Source: Theristus sp. LFF4_11
Taxonomy: Eukaryota; Nematoda; Chromadorea; Monhysterida; Xyalidae
NCBI GenBank assembly: GCA_030248135.1
Contig: JASANC010002180.1
Coordinates: forward strand, 1 to 64,000
Reading direction: 5' to 3'
DNA: 64,000 nt
Shown: positions 35,801 to 46,449 of the stretch, in pieces
How the letters are laid out: each line of letters begins with the position of its first letter
How positions within the stretch are numbered: the first letter of the stretch is position 1
The notes under the pieces: generated by a model
The model's input: the letters and a program-made list of their open reading frames with translations, nothing else
What the model was told of the DNA's origin: nothing
Database searches by the model: none
Translations under genes and position numbers: made by a program

Positions 35801-38245
35801 AATCTGAAAAATAGCACAAAAAGTTCGCCATCAACTTGTTGGATCTGTTTTTCTTGTTTTTTCGGGCGTTGATTTGCTTATTATTTTTAATGGTTTGGTG
35901 AATCAAATGTGTCAGTGAGACGTTCAATTTTTGTTTGATTTGCGTCATGTTGTGTAATGACGGTTGGTTGTTCAATGATGCTTTTTTCAATTTTCAAACA
36001 CTTTGGATGTGCCATATGACCAAAATCAGCATCCAAGAAAAGGAGTGATTATATATACACTGTGACAAAGACACGCTCGAAAAGCTAGTCTGCAATGTCA
36101 AACAAAAAATCTGACTTAAAAAGCAAGACGACACTTTATTTAACGCCAACTTTTTTTAATTTGTCCTTTCGGGGCAACTATCAATTTTGAAATCGTGCCA
36201 CAAAACGTTTTTATTTGACCACACCACAAGGCACCAAACCATTCTAATAGGGAAACGCCCTTTTGAACTGTTTATGGTTTTGGGACTTAAAATTAAAAAT
36301 GGGCGTGGCCTTGCGCATGACAACCTGTGGATTTGTGCAACTTGTTAGACGCAACACAGCCAGTGCCAAACCGAACAACAAAATTGCAGCATTGATTGTT
36401 TCTAAGAGCACAAAAAACTGTTTCTGAAAAAAAACGTTGTTTTCAGTATGCAATAAAAAATGCCAATTTTTTAAAATCAATCGATTTGTCAAAAGTTTGT
36501 TCATGATTATACAAAAAAATAATGAATTTGAAAAAGAAAAATGCACGCTTTCGATGCCAAGAGGCGTCAAAAAATGGGATTTTGGTGCGACCTGGATTTT
36601 GTGTGTGTGTAGGATTTGGGTTTATACCACAGAAAAAGAGAGTATGTGACAAATAAATTTGTTAAAAATCTGTTTTCACGTCAATCGTCTTGCACGTTAT
36701 CATAAAGATGTTATGAGTTTTGAGAGATTTTTTTTAAGAAACGAAGAACATTTTGTCAAACGATCGAAACACAAAAAAAGAACCGCGCATTATCTAAAGA
36801 ATTTTTCTTTCAAAAGTGTTGTGTTTGTTTCAGCGTTTTTGTTTTGTTGTGTGTTTCCGAAATCCAAGGTCACTGACATAGTGACATGGAAGTTAAATGA
36901 CAACGGTTAAAAAACAAAAAAAACCACGCGTGCGTGCCGTTCACATGCTATAATAAAGCGCTGGATAATTGAAACAATGCGAAAATTGTTGATTGTTGCT
37001 TATTTAAATTTGAAAAAAAAACTGAATCGAATAACGTTGTTTTCCTAAAAAAACACTGCAGCATGCATTGTAGATCTAATTTCACAATTAATCAATTGCA
37101 TGTTTAGTTTTTTATGATTTTGTGAGTCACAGAACTATTGCGAGTACACACCTACATGTACTGTAACTCGTGAAACTGCGCTCAACATGTAAATCACATT
37201 TTCAAAACTTTTCTGCGTCTAGCTTACACAACATTGAGGAAGCTGTTTTAGCTTGCTCCATATTATTGTATTCGATGGTAGTCGATCCTGGACGACTAGA
37301 CGCCTTAACCACTGAGCCAACATGTCTTATCCCAGAAATACGCAAAAGTACATAGCTAAAAAGCCAACGGTGATTTAGCTATTCACCCGTGACTGTTGTA
37401 CTTCCACGTCGTTTTCCAAAAAAAACCGATTCGAGCCAAAAAAACTCACGCAGTTATTCTCAAAAGCCCACACCAGTATTCTTTCAAGAGAGATTTTTTA
37501 ACTCTATTGCTATGAAAACACACATACACACACAAGAGTAAAACAGTAACGCATTCACAATTAACCAACCAGATTTCACCGTTTGCGCGTGCGGAGGACC
37601 CCTTTGACCTTGACCAACAAAAAGTAACATGAGCGTGCTCCATGTGAAAACATCAACAATGCAGTGAAGAAAGTGAGCGAAAAAAACGATGCCCAAGAAA
37701 GAAATGAACGATGGAAACACGTAAATAACGCATATTAGCAAATTAACGAATTTTCATTAACCCGTAAACTGGTACTGTGTCATGTTCGTATTGACACAGG
37801 GCACACAAAAAAACGACTCTATAATGCTGTTCAAAACACAACTTTAAGAAAGTTGAACAACATGACTTAACTAACTAAATTTTTGAAACCTTTACGAACG
37901 TTTTTGTATTGTCATCGCCGCTTTGTTCGCCGCAAATAGAAGGCGGTAAAAAAGTTTAAGCGGCATTCATGAAGTTTAGGGAAAGCGTGCGTATGTTTTA
38001 ACACAAATACATGTAGCGTGCGTCACTAAATACTGCTTCATGAATACCGGTTTATTCAGCAGTTGAAATATGTTGCAGGAAATGTTTCATGAAATACGTT
38101 GTGAAGTAAAAGAGCTTGAAATTAGATTAAAATTATATAACCTACTCACTGATTGAAAAACAGTGACCAAAACCGTTTGCAAAAACCTACCAGCGAACGC
38201 TGGCGCGACGCATAACAGTAATATCCTTGGGATAAATCGAAGCAT
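29649..38245 (-). CDS. PAN/ZP-domain membrane protein, NOAH/NompA-like (13 exons)
   Basis: Probable apical extracellular-matrix (cuticle) protein. Exons, 5' to 3': 38245-38191, 34462-34172, 33836-33742, 33483-33297, 32904-32623, 32477-32347, 32262-32139, 32050-31854, 31506-31237, 30923-30805, 30522-30366, 30219-30015 and 29881-29649, about 781 residues. Order: signal peptide (1-18), four Cys-patterned PAN/apple-type units (about 20-388), a ZP domain (about 389-636), a furin-type site RKKR (about 660-663), one transmembrane helix (about 725-746) and a short tail. PAN plus ZP plus furin site plus TM is the layout of C. elegans NOAH-1/2 and Drosophila NompA, which shape cuticle and sensory-organ matrix. 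One intron is GC-AG. Orthology to a particular family member is not shown. Confidence 0.9.
30015..30219 (-). CDS. PAN/ZP gene exon 12 (furin-type site)
   Basis: Encodes a Cys-containing linker, the dibasic RKKRS cleavage site and an acidic stretch rich in Glu. The 3' donor A|GTGAGT is firm. The 5' edge is uncertain by up to 14 bases: only the acceptor before 30219 keeps phase 0 with exon 11. Confidence 0.75.
30366..30522 (-). CDS. PAN/ZP gene exon 11 (ZP-C end)
   Basis: Starts after CTTTTCCAG. It encodes CPRYPALVGPV, AFRLDGSYDIQMVCSVMFC and SGCPP, the conserved closing part of a ZP domain. It ends CCA|GTGAGT. Confidence 0.88.
30566..30729. mobile_element. MITE family CAGTCGAACTCTA, full copy 2
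   Basis: 164 bases in PAN/ZP intron 10. Ends CAGTAGAACTCTAAATTA and TAATTTAGAGTTCAACTG are near-perfect inverts, flanked by TA on both sides, the Tc1/mariner target duplication. Confidence 0.8.
30805..30923 (-). CDS. PAN/ZP gene exon 10 (ZP-C subdomain)
   Basis: Starts after TATTTTCACAG. It encodes IMLVVKS, MMLVDCTATRVG and VPFKVIDNG, the usual Cys-Thr-Ala text of ZP-C. The donor is GG|GTATGC. It has no internal start codon need, being a middle exon. Confidence 0.85.
30996..31200 (-). repeat. 200-bp interspersed family, inverted copy A
   Basis: Contains GATCTTTTATTTTGGTCCCG, CAATGCGCGCATAGATGG and TTCAAAATTGG, the inverse of the 27233 copy. Lies in PAN/ZP intron 9. Confidence 0.7.
31237..31506 (-). 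CDS. PAN/ZP gene exon 9 (ZP domain, middle)
   Basis: Starts after TCATTTCAG with DGKLEALVVVSLDG, then WDRFYRVTCD and the interdomain part of ZP. It ends GAG|GTTGAT in phase 0. Confidence 0.88.
31617..31800 (-). repeat. 200-bp interspersed family, inverted copy B
   Basis: Shares CAATGCGCGCATAGAT, GGGAATTCAAAATTGGC, CCGAGTCACTTTGGCT and CTAGTATCCTTTCACGT with inverted copy A. Lies in PAN/ZP intron 8. Confidence 0.7.
31854..32050 (-). CDS. PAN/ZP gene exon 8 (ZP domain, first part)
   Basis: Starts after ACAACTGCAG. It encodes GIRFIVNTKQPYTGAIYA, FSSCSQVV, MTFPPPTVSTDCGTQLK, the N-terminal half of a ZP domain. It ends AAG|GTCGGC. Confidence 0.88.
32139..32262 (-). CDS. PAN/ZP gene exon 7 (second half of PAN unit 4)
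   Basis: Starts after TTTTGCTCAG. It encodes NLDCKSINYDRTQLSCFIY and DFYEFNC. The donor is G|GTAAAA. Confidence 0.88.
32347..32477 (-). CDS. PAN/ZP gene exon 6 (first half of PAN unit 4)
   Basis: Starts after TGTCCTTTCAG. It encodes STCRQQAAFERFIG and VADCISLCFQ, and ends CAG|GTACAG in phase 0. Confidence 0.88.
32623..32904 (-). CDS. PAN/ZP gene exon 5 (PAN unit 3)
   Basis: Starts after CGACCGTGCAG. It encodes a complete PAN unit: LVFVKTTAFEIHY, SHCLQKCLDSLNTFCRSVEF, KKCIISDED, DYYEPVCVA. The donor is G|GTTGGT. Confidence 0.88.
33297..33483 (-). CDS. PAN/ZP gene exon 4 (rest of PAN unit 2)
   Basis: Starts after CGTTCTAG with VASREECLAACL, then FVCRSVNYNYDTYFCEMS and FDNNC. The 3' edge has two readings: C|GTTCGT here, matching the tgcag acceptor of exon 5, or GAA|GTTTGA at 33283 with an acceptor six bases later. 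Confidence 0.85.
33742..33836 (-). CDS. PAN/ZP gene exon 3, with GC donor
   Basis: Follows AACTTTCAG. It encodes the start of PAN unit 2 (HQACAFRSHSYERM). It ends ACAG|GCAAGT, a textbook GC donor; using it restores phase with exon 4 and rebuilds a normal PAN unit. Confidence 0.82.
34172..34462 (-). CDS. PAN/ZP gene exon 2 (PAN unit 1)
   Basis: Follows ATTTATTGCAG. It encodes one Cys-patterned PAN unit: YTCKHHETASF, CAQYCKNN, ACASFNYDGRETCYFFD, ending FYYEKVCLPG. The donor is G|GTGAGT. Confidence 0.88.
34518..34735 (+). repeat. 200-bp interspersed family, full copy
   Basis: Contains GTGTAGACGTAGAAAG, a GATCGCTTTGCGATTTTTGAA variant, CGCGTCACGCATGAAACTG and GAGTCTTCGGGACCGAAATA, matching the 27233 copy along its length. 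Confidence 0.7.
37262..37335 (-). other. tRNA-like fragment (possible SINE head or tRNA pseudogene)
   Basis: On the minus strand TGGCTCAGTGGTTAAGGCG reads as an A box with D arm, followed by a TAGTCG/CGACTA hairpin in the anticodon position and a weak B box CATCGAATAC. The T arm and acceptor stem do not pair, so it is not called a functional tRNA. Confidence 0.35.
37956..38054. repeat. Palindromic MITE family (GCATTCATGAAG), copy 3
   Basis: TTAAGCGGCATTCATGAAG at the left and CTTCATGAATACCGGTTTA at the right, inner CGTGCGTCACTAAATAC. It lies just downstream of PAN/ZP exon 1 in intron 1. Confidence 0.7.
38191..38245 (-). CDS. PAN/ZP gene exon 1 (signal peptide)
   Basis: Encodes a start Met and 17 more residues with a basic start and hydrophobic core (ILLLCVAPAFA), a clear signal peptide with cleavage near the exon end. 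The donor G|GTAGGT is in phase with exon 2, 3.7 kb away. Confidence 0.75.
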
Positions 38246-41200
38246 GACGATAGATGAAGGTGAACCGAGACGTTGTTGACGTTGTTTCGCTAACAATCCA
38301 AAGTTGTTGAAAATCGGCGCTGTTAAGTTAGCCGATGATTGCGTGAAAAATGGCACTTGAAACGGATCGTACTAATTGGAGGCCAAAATCGGCGCTCCCC
38401 GCTGCTGGTGCGTCACAGATGAACGGGAAAAATTCGTTGGCGACTCTCTTTGAGATATCGGCGTTCTTTTTGTTAGACTGTGGTCCACAAAACTGCAATT
38501 GTGTCGACGTGTATTATTTTGCAACCTTTTTTTTTCTTCGGATCGGTTTAAATCAGAAACATGCAACATCGGTTATGGCGGTCAAAAAAAGCAAACCTGT
38601 GCAATCAGCAAGCGCGAAAAACTATACATGCAATCGGCATATTCAGCAGTAGCATTGAAAAAAGCAATAAAACTTCTCTTGGCAAGCCAACGCAATAAAA
38701 AGCAGATATATATAATCAAAAGCTTTGCAAAATATGCATGTGCGATCATTTATATTCACAATCAAACTCCATCGCTACATATACATGCATGTACATATCT
38801 CTATCGATATCACCAATTCTCTTAAACGCAGACGGATCAGGTAAAACCTGAGACGAGACAATGCATTGTTGTTTTTGGGAGTGGTTCTCTCTGTGCAACG
38901 ATATACTGGGGCGAAAAACGAGGCCACGTGCGTACACACACAAGAACCAACTTACATGTAAACTTAAACAACATTTTATACAACGCAACCGACTAGCGCA
39001 CAGCAACAACGACGATATGATGCGTCAACTAGCGATTTCGAAATTCAGCGATTTATCAGGAGACACGCGATTTGTGTGTTCGTGTGCATGTTCTCAAATG
39101 TGCGTGTTGACACATGGTTGAAAATAAATGCAAACGATATATGCATGTTCAAAGAAAAACGTCGTTGTCGTTGCTAGAACTGATTGTGTTGGCTGAAACG
39201 TGAGTTAAACGCACATAGATATAGATATTGAGATTTGAGGTGATTTAAAAACAAACTGGCATAAGACATACATGATATACTACAGGTACATACATGTAAT
39301 TTAGAGTATATGTGAAGATGTTATGGCTGTTGGAGCAGTCAGTCAGTCGTGACATTATGTCAGCGAAAAAGAAACAAAACTCTGCAAAAAAGCACATGGG
39401 AACACCTCTTTCGCACGTCCTGAGCTCACCTGTGCAAACTTTACGTAAGAAGAACAACTGTAAGAAATTACTTGATTCAGAGGAACTGAAGAACGTCAGC
39501 AACTCTCTGTATGTACATGTATGTATAGGAAGCAATCGCAACGATTTCCACGGGATTGCCCGTCTTTGTAACAATTCACGTGCAAACGGAGACACATGTA
39601 ACGAATATAATAAAATAAATCTTAAAATTCCACGATTCTCAAGGCGTAACTATACGGTTGAGTTGGCCGCAAGTGGAGGGAACGTAAACAGTGGGCTCTG
39701 GTGTCTAATCCCAGTTGACCTAAAATCACGTTTCACTGACCTGTTTCAAAATTTCTGACGTTTTTGCAAAAAAACGTCATCATGAATCGCTAGATTCAAT
39801 GCACAATTCGCTGCCAGGATGCGAAAAACAAATGTGGATTTCTGTTAAAATTGAAATCAGCACAAGACTTCACATTAAAGGCATATAACAGAAACATAAC
39901 AGAAACGTAAAACGGGACCTCTGCAAAATAACAAGTAGCTGAAAAGCACATTAATTTTTTTGTTCAGAATTTCAGAGGCAACGAGAACGAGCAGATAAAT
40001 GATATTATTATCATTATTATACTTAACATTATCAATAACGATCGTTTTCGCAGAAGAAGTACGAAAAAGAAACTTGGTTTGCTTGTCTGTGTGGAATCGG
40101 GAGCGGGGATCATACGCGTGTAAAATGTGTTCAGCAATAGCGGCACAGCGAAATCGAGGTCGTTACCCTGCATACCCACACCGATACAACATGAGATTTT
40201 TGCGATATTTACGCTAAACACCAACGCACGTAAGGTAACACAAAACTTATCAATACACGTATGTATATATCTTGCATGGTGATAAGCGAAAGTATACGGG
40301 ATTTGAGATTGGATGTAGAGAAGGAGAGACTAAAACGGGGAAGAGAAAGAGTGAAGAGTGAAAGTGCGGAAGAAGAAATGGCAAAGTGGACGGAGAAGAA
40401 GAAATCTGACTTTGCGGCGCTATATGCTGGTGGTGATCATGCAAGAATTGTGTCAAGTCTGCTGCGTGTTGTGTGCATGCGACGGCCTTGACTAGCAAAC
40501 AAACGGCGACATAATGCACAGTCAGTCAGTAAGGCAGTAGAAACAGTCTGAACACATCCCATGCGCTCAACCTGAAACGTTGTATAAAGTCGTGTCACGC
40601 GGTAACCGTTAAGTTCTGCAAGTTGTTTAAGCTCACGCACAATGTTGTTTCGTAAGTTCTATCTTTCCCACTCGTGCGATCACAACGGTGCGCTGGTTGA
40701 TTGGCGGTTGGCTGATCACTACAGTGACTAATAAGTTAACGATTTCTCTCTCGTTTCTGTCATATCCGAGAATGTTTCAACGTTTGTTCAACTGGGGAAC
40801 GTTGTTGTTGTGTTTTTTGCAGCAAGTTAAACTTCGTTTGAGATCTATCTATCTTTGTGTTCACTTTGTTTAAGATATATCCGTTCATATTCAGTTATCA
40901 TCTCTGTTTATTGAATAACCGAGTACCGATTGGCAGACCTTCAAAACAATAAAATAAAAAGTCGGAAGCAAATCTGATGCAGTACGTATACGTGAATGTA
41001 GCGCATACAGTATATCCTGCAGTGACAATACTGTTTTTTGAAGACTTTCATTCAAAGCTGAAAATATGGAAGTGCAGTGAAACAAAGTAAATAATTGTCA
41101 GACAAAAGCGCACTGCCACAGCTCACGACCACAGTACAAGTTGAACCGATAAAAAAACTGAAAAACAATTCGATTTGGAAACATATACGGAACATCCAGT

Positions 41201-42625
41201 AATAACAGCATAACAACGAGAATAACAAAATAAAACACACACAAAACTGCTGTATAACACCGACTAGACGGTCCACACCATCCGAAATACCGTTGACACC
41301 TTTTTGATTGAGGTTATCCTGAAACAGCTATTACGGAAAGGAAAAGTAAGACAACAAATGACGCCTAATTCTAAAAATTAAAGTTTATTGCACTTGTAGA
41401 AAAACGCTGCTTATGTTGTTTTGAAACCATCTATTTTGATTTCAAAAAACCAAAATTAATCGTAATATTGACATCAACTGCACAACGAAACGGTCAAGCG
41501 TCGAAAATATATCATAAGCACCGGCTGAATGTTGAAAACTGTTTCATAGATCTTACAGAATCAATTATGCAAAGAATACGCAACCAGAAATCAAAGCAAC
41601 AGAACGTATAGGACATGCTACAATATGAGTGACAAAAACTAACAACAAAATGCTACAATGTACTAATTTTTTTGTAGGAAAACAAATAATTTTATGCCGT
41701 GGAGAACAACTATTTTAAGCTTTTTCTACTGAAGTAATCAAAGAAAAAACAATTTCTGAAACCACATCATTCGATTGTCAGTGGAAACAGCTGGAAGAAC
41801 GAACATGTAACGCTACCGTAGTAGTGAACAGGTAGAATTGTAAAAAAAGTAAAAGGAAGACGCGTAATGTACACCATTGGAAGACTGACTTTGTTCGAAG
41901 GAAGTTCAGAGGAATTTTCAGTTCCTCATACAACGTAAAATGCAACAAAAATAACAAAACTAAACAGCACACAAATGTCAGGTAGAAACAAAGGGCAAGA
42001 GCAATCACGGGTAGCAAAACTCTTAAGTAAAGATTAATAGTTGGCTGAAAAATGCATAAAGAACATAGTTTATAGAAGATATATAGCTTTGAAAACTGAA
42101 TCTCAACAAAGTTGTTGTCAGCAAATTAACACAACTGGCAAGCCACGCATAGCTATAATTTGAACGCAACAAAATCGTGTTTTTATACAAAAGGTAGCTT
42201 TAGTTTCAGGTAAGTAGGTTTTGAAACAATTGGACTAGAAAACGGTGGCAACAAAAAACTTCAAAAAATGTAAGAAATCAGCAAATTTGATTTGCCGTGT
42301 ATGAAAAACGAATCAAACTAAAATAAAAATGCCCATCAGAAAGTTCGAATCAAAAAGAAATACAACGTTTTTGATCGTTGAACGGCTCACGCGATCCAAA
42401 TATCGAATTCGTAATAATCTGACTGAGGTGGCTTCAGTTGAAAGTAAATGCAAAAACAACAACAACACAAAACAACAACGATAATGCGCACAACATTTTG
42501 TATGGCTGTACATTATTTTGATTGGTATATCGGCTCACGCACAAGAGAGAAAGAGAGACAAAGAAAAAGCAACCAATTTACTGGAGCAAAAGTACACAAA
42601 AAAGACCAGCTTGCGAAATACATAT
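38246..42625. other. Intergenic DNA between the PAN/ZP and ZEB-like genes
   Basis: 4.4 kb upstream of the PAN/ZP gene and downstream of the ZEB-like gene, both on the minus strand. It should hold the PAN/ZP promoter and the ZEB 3' untranslated region. Copies of TACATGTA appear near 38953, 39290 and 39512. Open frames of 148 (39312-39758) and 76 codons (40261-40491) match no family I know. Confidence 0.5.
41394..41399 (-). terminator. Candidate polyadenylation signal of the ZEB-like gene
   Basis: TTTATT on the + strand, AATAAA on the gene's strand, 1.2 kb after the stop codon. Position only. Confidence 0.25.
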
Positions 42626-42822
42626 TTAGTTATCCCTGTACGGTTTGCAGTAGCTGTACCGGTGGTTCATGTGCTGCGAGTACGATCCGGAGTGACTGAA
42701 TCGTTTCATGCATTTGTCGCACTGGAACGGCTTCTCGCCGCTGTGCAGCCGCTTGTGCTCGGTCAAATGGTGTTTGTGCTTGAACGCCTTGTCGCACACG
42801 TCGCATTTGTACGGACGCTGCC
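42626..42822 (-). CDS. zag-1: ZEB-like exon 5 (C-terminal fingers 2-3, stop codon)
   Basis: Starts after CGTTCTCCAG. It encodes [18 protein letters not shown] and [19 protein letters not shown], both strongly ZEB-like, then a short tail and TAA. Confidence 0.94.
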
Positions 42823-45800
42823 CTGGAGAACGGTAAATTTGGGCAACGGGTGTTTCAACGAACAAAAAGAATGTCGAATTACAGCCAAACTCTAAAGCAC
42901 AGACATTCAGCTGATTGGATGGTGATCAGGAGATGTATGCTTTCTGTGCAGGACAGACTCCGCCTCCACAGTAATGCCTGCAGAGACGAAAGTATGCATC
43001 ACGTGATCACCAACCAATCAGCTGATTGCCAAAAAAATTCAGAGTTCGACTGTGGAGAAACATCAAATCAACCAATGATTCAAAAACTGTTTAGCTCTGT
43101 CGTGTGCAGGTCAAACGACAGAAGTCAATGTAATTTGTAGAAAAAACAAACAACAAAAACAAATTAAAAAACACGCGACTACGAACCGGAATGCTCGTAT
43201 TTGTGTCGCGCGAGTGAGCTCTGCTTGCCGAACACTTTGTCGCACTGGTCGCAGGCGAACAGCTCGCTGCTGCAACTGCTGATCTCCTCATCCAGTCGAC
43301 TGTTGTTGTTGGTCGACTTGTTCCAGCTGCGTCGTCGTCGCGGCTCGCCGCTTGAGTTCGACAGACTGTCGTCGTCGCCGTCGAGCGACAACTGCAGAGA
43401 AATTCAAGTGAAAATTATGTTTTTTTTTGTTTTCTCGATTTTTCACTGTCACTTTTTCATTTTTTGTTGATGTTGTTTAGTTTTTTTTGACGAAATGCGT
43501 GCGTCAAAACTGAGTTCAAATTGTCACTAGAAGAAACCAAATTACAAGCCCATGTTCACGTTCACGCGCCCTTTCCTTTTCTCCCCCACCCCTTTCCCCC
43601 ACCCTCCAACCAACTAGCGAGCGACAACTCACAAGATGTTTCTGTTTGTGATGGCGCCCGTGACGGCGCTTGTTAATTTCTCTCTAACAAACAAACCAAT
43701 CAGCAATCTCGACCAAAACAACAACAACAACAACCAGCCACTCACGTCCAACGTCTTGTTCAGCGGATCGAACTCGCGGCCGACCATGCTGCATCCGCCC
43801 TCCTGCTCCATCAGCAGCAGGCGTCCATCATCGCCCGCCGTCGTCCCGTTCATCGTCCACTCGGTCGAGTCGGCCGCAGCGTCGACGGCGTTGGCCGTCT
43901 GCGAGCGCGACGACGACGACGGACTGGCGGCGGTGCCGTTCTGGTTGTTCATCAGCAACGCGTGACGAAGAGTTCGACTGACGAACTGACCGCCGCGCTG
44001 CGCGAAGTGCAACAGTTGATTCGCGTCGAGCCAGGCCGGCTCGCTCTGCTGACTCGTTCGGCCGCTCTCCGGCGACTCGGCGACCGCCAGCAACGCCGCC
44101 GCCGCCTCGTCGTGCAACTCGGACGACTTGCTGCTGCCTGCACAAGGAGACTCGGGTGGGTTGGTTGGGTTGGGTTGCGTCTTTGGGGTTTTGTTTTTGG
44201 GAGTGGGAAATCTGGTTGTCGTTTCGTTTTGTGGCCGGTTGATCAAATTGGAAGTTGAGTTGAAACGTTTTTCTGCTTCTTTTGAGATTTTTTAGACTTA
44301 AATGTACAGGGTGATCAGAAACAACGTCCATGAAGTTAACTCCACTGTAATTCACGTTTTTTTTTGAAAGCAGGTAAAAGTATTACAAATTCAAAAATTC
44401 ATGCTTGGCTAATTTGAAATACCCTTTCCTTTTTTGCTTATTTATTTTATTTTCATTCAATTATAATAAAAAAACCAACCAGCGCTGTTCGGTCGCTGCG
44501 ACATGACCACCGCAGTGGCGGCGGCGGCGGCGGCGGCGGCACGCTTTCGCGCTTTCGCTTTTGCCTTGATGTTCCTGATCGTTCGATCGAGTTTCACGGA
44601 CAGATCGAGCGGCTGATCGACGTTCAACGTCGGCGATCGATGGTGCTGCCGCGCCGACGAAGTCGTCGTGTTTGGACTGGTGTTCGACGAGTGGCGACTG
44701 CTGCTGCTGCCGACGCTGCTTGTTGTCGAGTCAGCGGCTGTCACTTTGCTGTTGTTGTTGTTCGCGATCGGCTGCTGCTCGCGTTTGTTGCTGTTGTTGT
44801 TGTTGGTCAGCGCGTTCAGCATCTGTTGGTGTTGCTGCAGTAGGACGGCGGCGTTGTTCAGCGGCCAGCCGAACGGCGGCGTGAACGGACTCGACTTCGG
44901 CGTCGACGTGCCGCTTGGCGATGCGGTGCCTGAAAAAGCAATGGGTTGTTATTGTGATTATCGTCATTGAATCTGTTTGTCTGCGTTTTTGATCTGAATT
45001 CGTCCATTTTTCGATTCGTTTCACCTGACAAAACCAACATCAACAACAAAACGGTACATATTGCCCACCATTCGCTGTGGCGCAGCCGCGCACGCGATTA
45101 CTGCGTCGCTCCTTCGCTCTGGTGTTCTGGAACCACACCTGGACGACGCGCTTCTGAACGCCGATCTTGTCGGCGAGCGAGCTCAGCTCGTATTTCGACG
45201 GGAATGGATTGCGCCGGAATTGGCCCATCAGTATGGCGACCTGACCGTCGTTCAGGAATTGGCGCGAACGAAGCGGTCGCCAGTCGTGCGAGGCGGTCGT
45301 CGACGACGGTGAACCGCCGTGGGCGTCGTCGTGCGCGTCACCGTCGTCAGCGTCTTCGTTCTCGATCACCATTTCACCGGAGCTGTTCAACTCGTCCTCC
45401 TCCTTCAACTGTTCCCGTTTGATATCATCCAGCAGTAGTTTCGTCGTCGACGGTTTCTCGGGCAGCGGCGGCGACGCGTCCGGCTCACGACTGACGATCG
45501 AGCGCACGGTCGCCTCGATCAGCGGCTCCTCCTTTGGCGGCGACGTCGTCGTTGGCGCGATGATGTTCGTCATCTTGCACTTGAGTCCTTCGATGTCGGC
45601 GGTGTTGTTCGCGTGACAGCCGACGTTGAAGAGCGACGACGACGTCGGCGGCTGCTGACCGGTTTGCGTTGTTGTTGTCGTCGCCGCCGCAGCGAACGAC
45701 TGATTCAGCAGCGCTCGATAGTTGTGCAGGAACGGATTCAACGGCGGAAACAGTCCACCGCCACCGCCAGCGCCACCAGCGACAGCTGGCGGTGAAACGC

Positions 45801-46449
45801 TGCCGGCAGCAGCGGCCGTCGGCGGCATCGTCGGCGACGCGGCCGTGAACGCGCCGAACGCCGGACTGAGCAGCGGCGCGGCCAGCAGCGGAGCGCCGCC
45901 GTTCGCCTGGATCTGCTGCAACAGGCCACGATAGGAGGCGAGCAGATCGAACGGCGACGGCGGCTGCGGCGGCACGACGACCGACGGATGGCCGGCGGGA
46001 GGCCCGTGGTGGTGGTGGTTGTTCGCCGAGGCAGCGTCGATCAGTCCGAGGTTGATCATGCACTTGCGGCTGGACATGTGCGAACTGTAGGAGCCGCTGT
46101 GCGAGAACCGCTTGTGACAGTGCGGACACTCGAACGGCTTCTCGCCGCTGTGTATGCGAACGTGCTCCTTCAGGTGATGCTTGAACTTGAACGCCTTGCC
46201 GCACTCGGTGCACTTGAACTTGCGCAGAATGTCGTCGGCGTTGGCCGATTGTTGCTGCTGCTGTTGCGACTGATGATGATGAGGATGATGATGACCGTTG
46301 GTCGGCGTCGCCTTCAGCGGCATCGAGTTCACGGTCGCGTTAGCGGTCGTCTTCGACTTGACGACGGTGCTGTTCGTCGACGACGACGAGTGGAGACCGC
46401 TACGGGGAAGACAGTCGATTTGGAGCATGCTGTTGTTGTAGCGTCGCAT
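42626..46449 (-). CDS. zag-1: ZEB/ZFH-1/ZAG-1 zinc-finger homeodomain repressor (5 exons)
   Basis: Nuclear DNA-binding repressor; in C. elegans ZAG-1 directs neuronal and muscle fates. Exons, 5' to 3': 46449-45069, 44929-44480, 44137-43746, 43391-43187 and 42822-42626, joining in phase to 874 residues. Seen: poly-His/Gln linker; an N-terminal finger pair at 80-130, the first CCHH, the second CCHC as in ZEB proteins; homeodomain at about 392-451 with WFQN; CtBP-binding PLDLS at 567-571; three C-terminal C2H2 fingers from residue 788 onward, joined by HSGEKPF-type linkers. This architecture is unique to the ZEB family. Only two N-terminal fingers are seen here, so further upstream exons are possible. 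Many Asn, Ala and Ser runs. Confidence 0.94.
42882..43052. mobile_element. MITE family CAGTCGAACTCTA, full copy 3
   Basis: 171 bases inside the last ZEB-like intron. Left end CAGCCAAACTCTAAAGCAC, right end CAGAGTTCGACTG; inner GCTGATTGGATGGTGATC and GATCACCAACCAATCAGC pair. Confidence 0.75.
43187..43391 (-). CDS. zag-1: ZEB-like exon 4 (C-terminal finger 1)
   Basis: Starts after AATTTCTCTGCAG. It encodes a Ser/Asn linker and the first C-terminal finger ([20 protein letters not shown]). The donor G|GTTCGT splits the linker before finger 2. Confidence 0.92.
43746..44137 (-). CDS. zag-1: ZEB-like exon 3
   Basis: Starts after TCCTTGTGCAG. It encodes a low-complexity linker without a known domain ([27 protein letters not shown]) and ends GAC|GTGAGT in phase 0. 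Confidence 0.85.
44480..44929 (-). CDS. zag-1: ZEB-like exon 2 (CtBP motif)
   Basis: Starts after GCTTTTTCAG. It encodes Ser/Thr-rich and Asn-repeat sequence, the PLDLS motif (44612-44598), a basic stretch KAKAKARKR and an Ala run. The donor is G|GTTGGT. Confidence 0.9.
44598..44612 (-). other. CtBP-binding motif PLDLS coding site
   Basis: Codons for Pro-Leu-Asp-Leu-Ser inside ZEB-like exon 2. In fly ZFH-1 and vertebrate ZEB1/2 this motif recruits the CtBP co-repressor; here it lies downstream of the homeodomain. Confidence 0.85.
45069..46449 (-). CDS. zag-1: ZEB-like exon 1 (N-terminal fingers and homeodomain)
   Basis: A single large exon of 460 codons. It holds both N-terminal fingers, long Ala/Gly/Pro-rich spacer sequence and the whole homeodomain. 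The donor AATG|GTGGGC is in phase 1. The ATG follows a pyrimidine-rich stretch, so it could also lie just inside a downstream exon. Confidence 0.93.

Larger units (their letters stand above)
34463..38190. other. Long intron 1 of the PAN/ZP gene
   Basis: 3.7 kb. Apart from the 200-bp repeat copy, the tRNA-like piece and the palindrome listed separately, nothing was recognised; AT-rich with A and T runs. Confidence 0.55.

Noticed and set aside
39312..39758. 148-codon open frame upstream of the PAN/ZP gene
   Set aside because: No recognisable domain; one frame of this length is expected by chance in 64 kb. Transcript data could revive it.
40261..40491. 76-codon charged frame (many Glu, Lys, Arg)
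   Set aside because: Charge follows from a purine-rich stretch; no domain or neighbouring exon.
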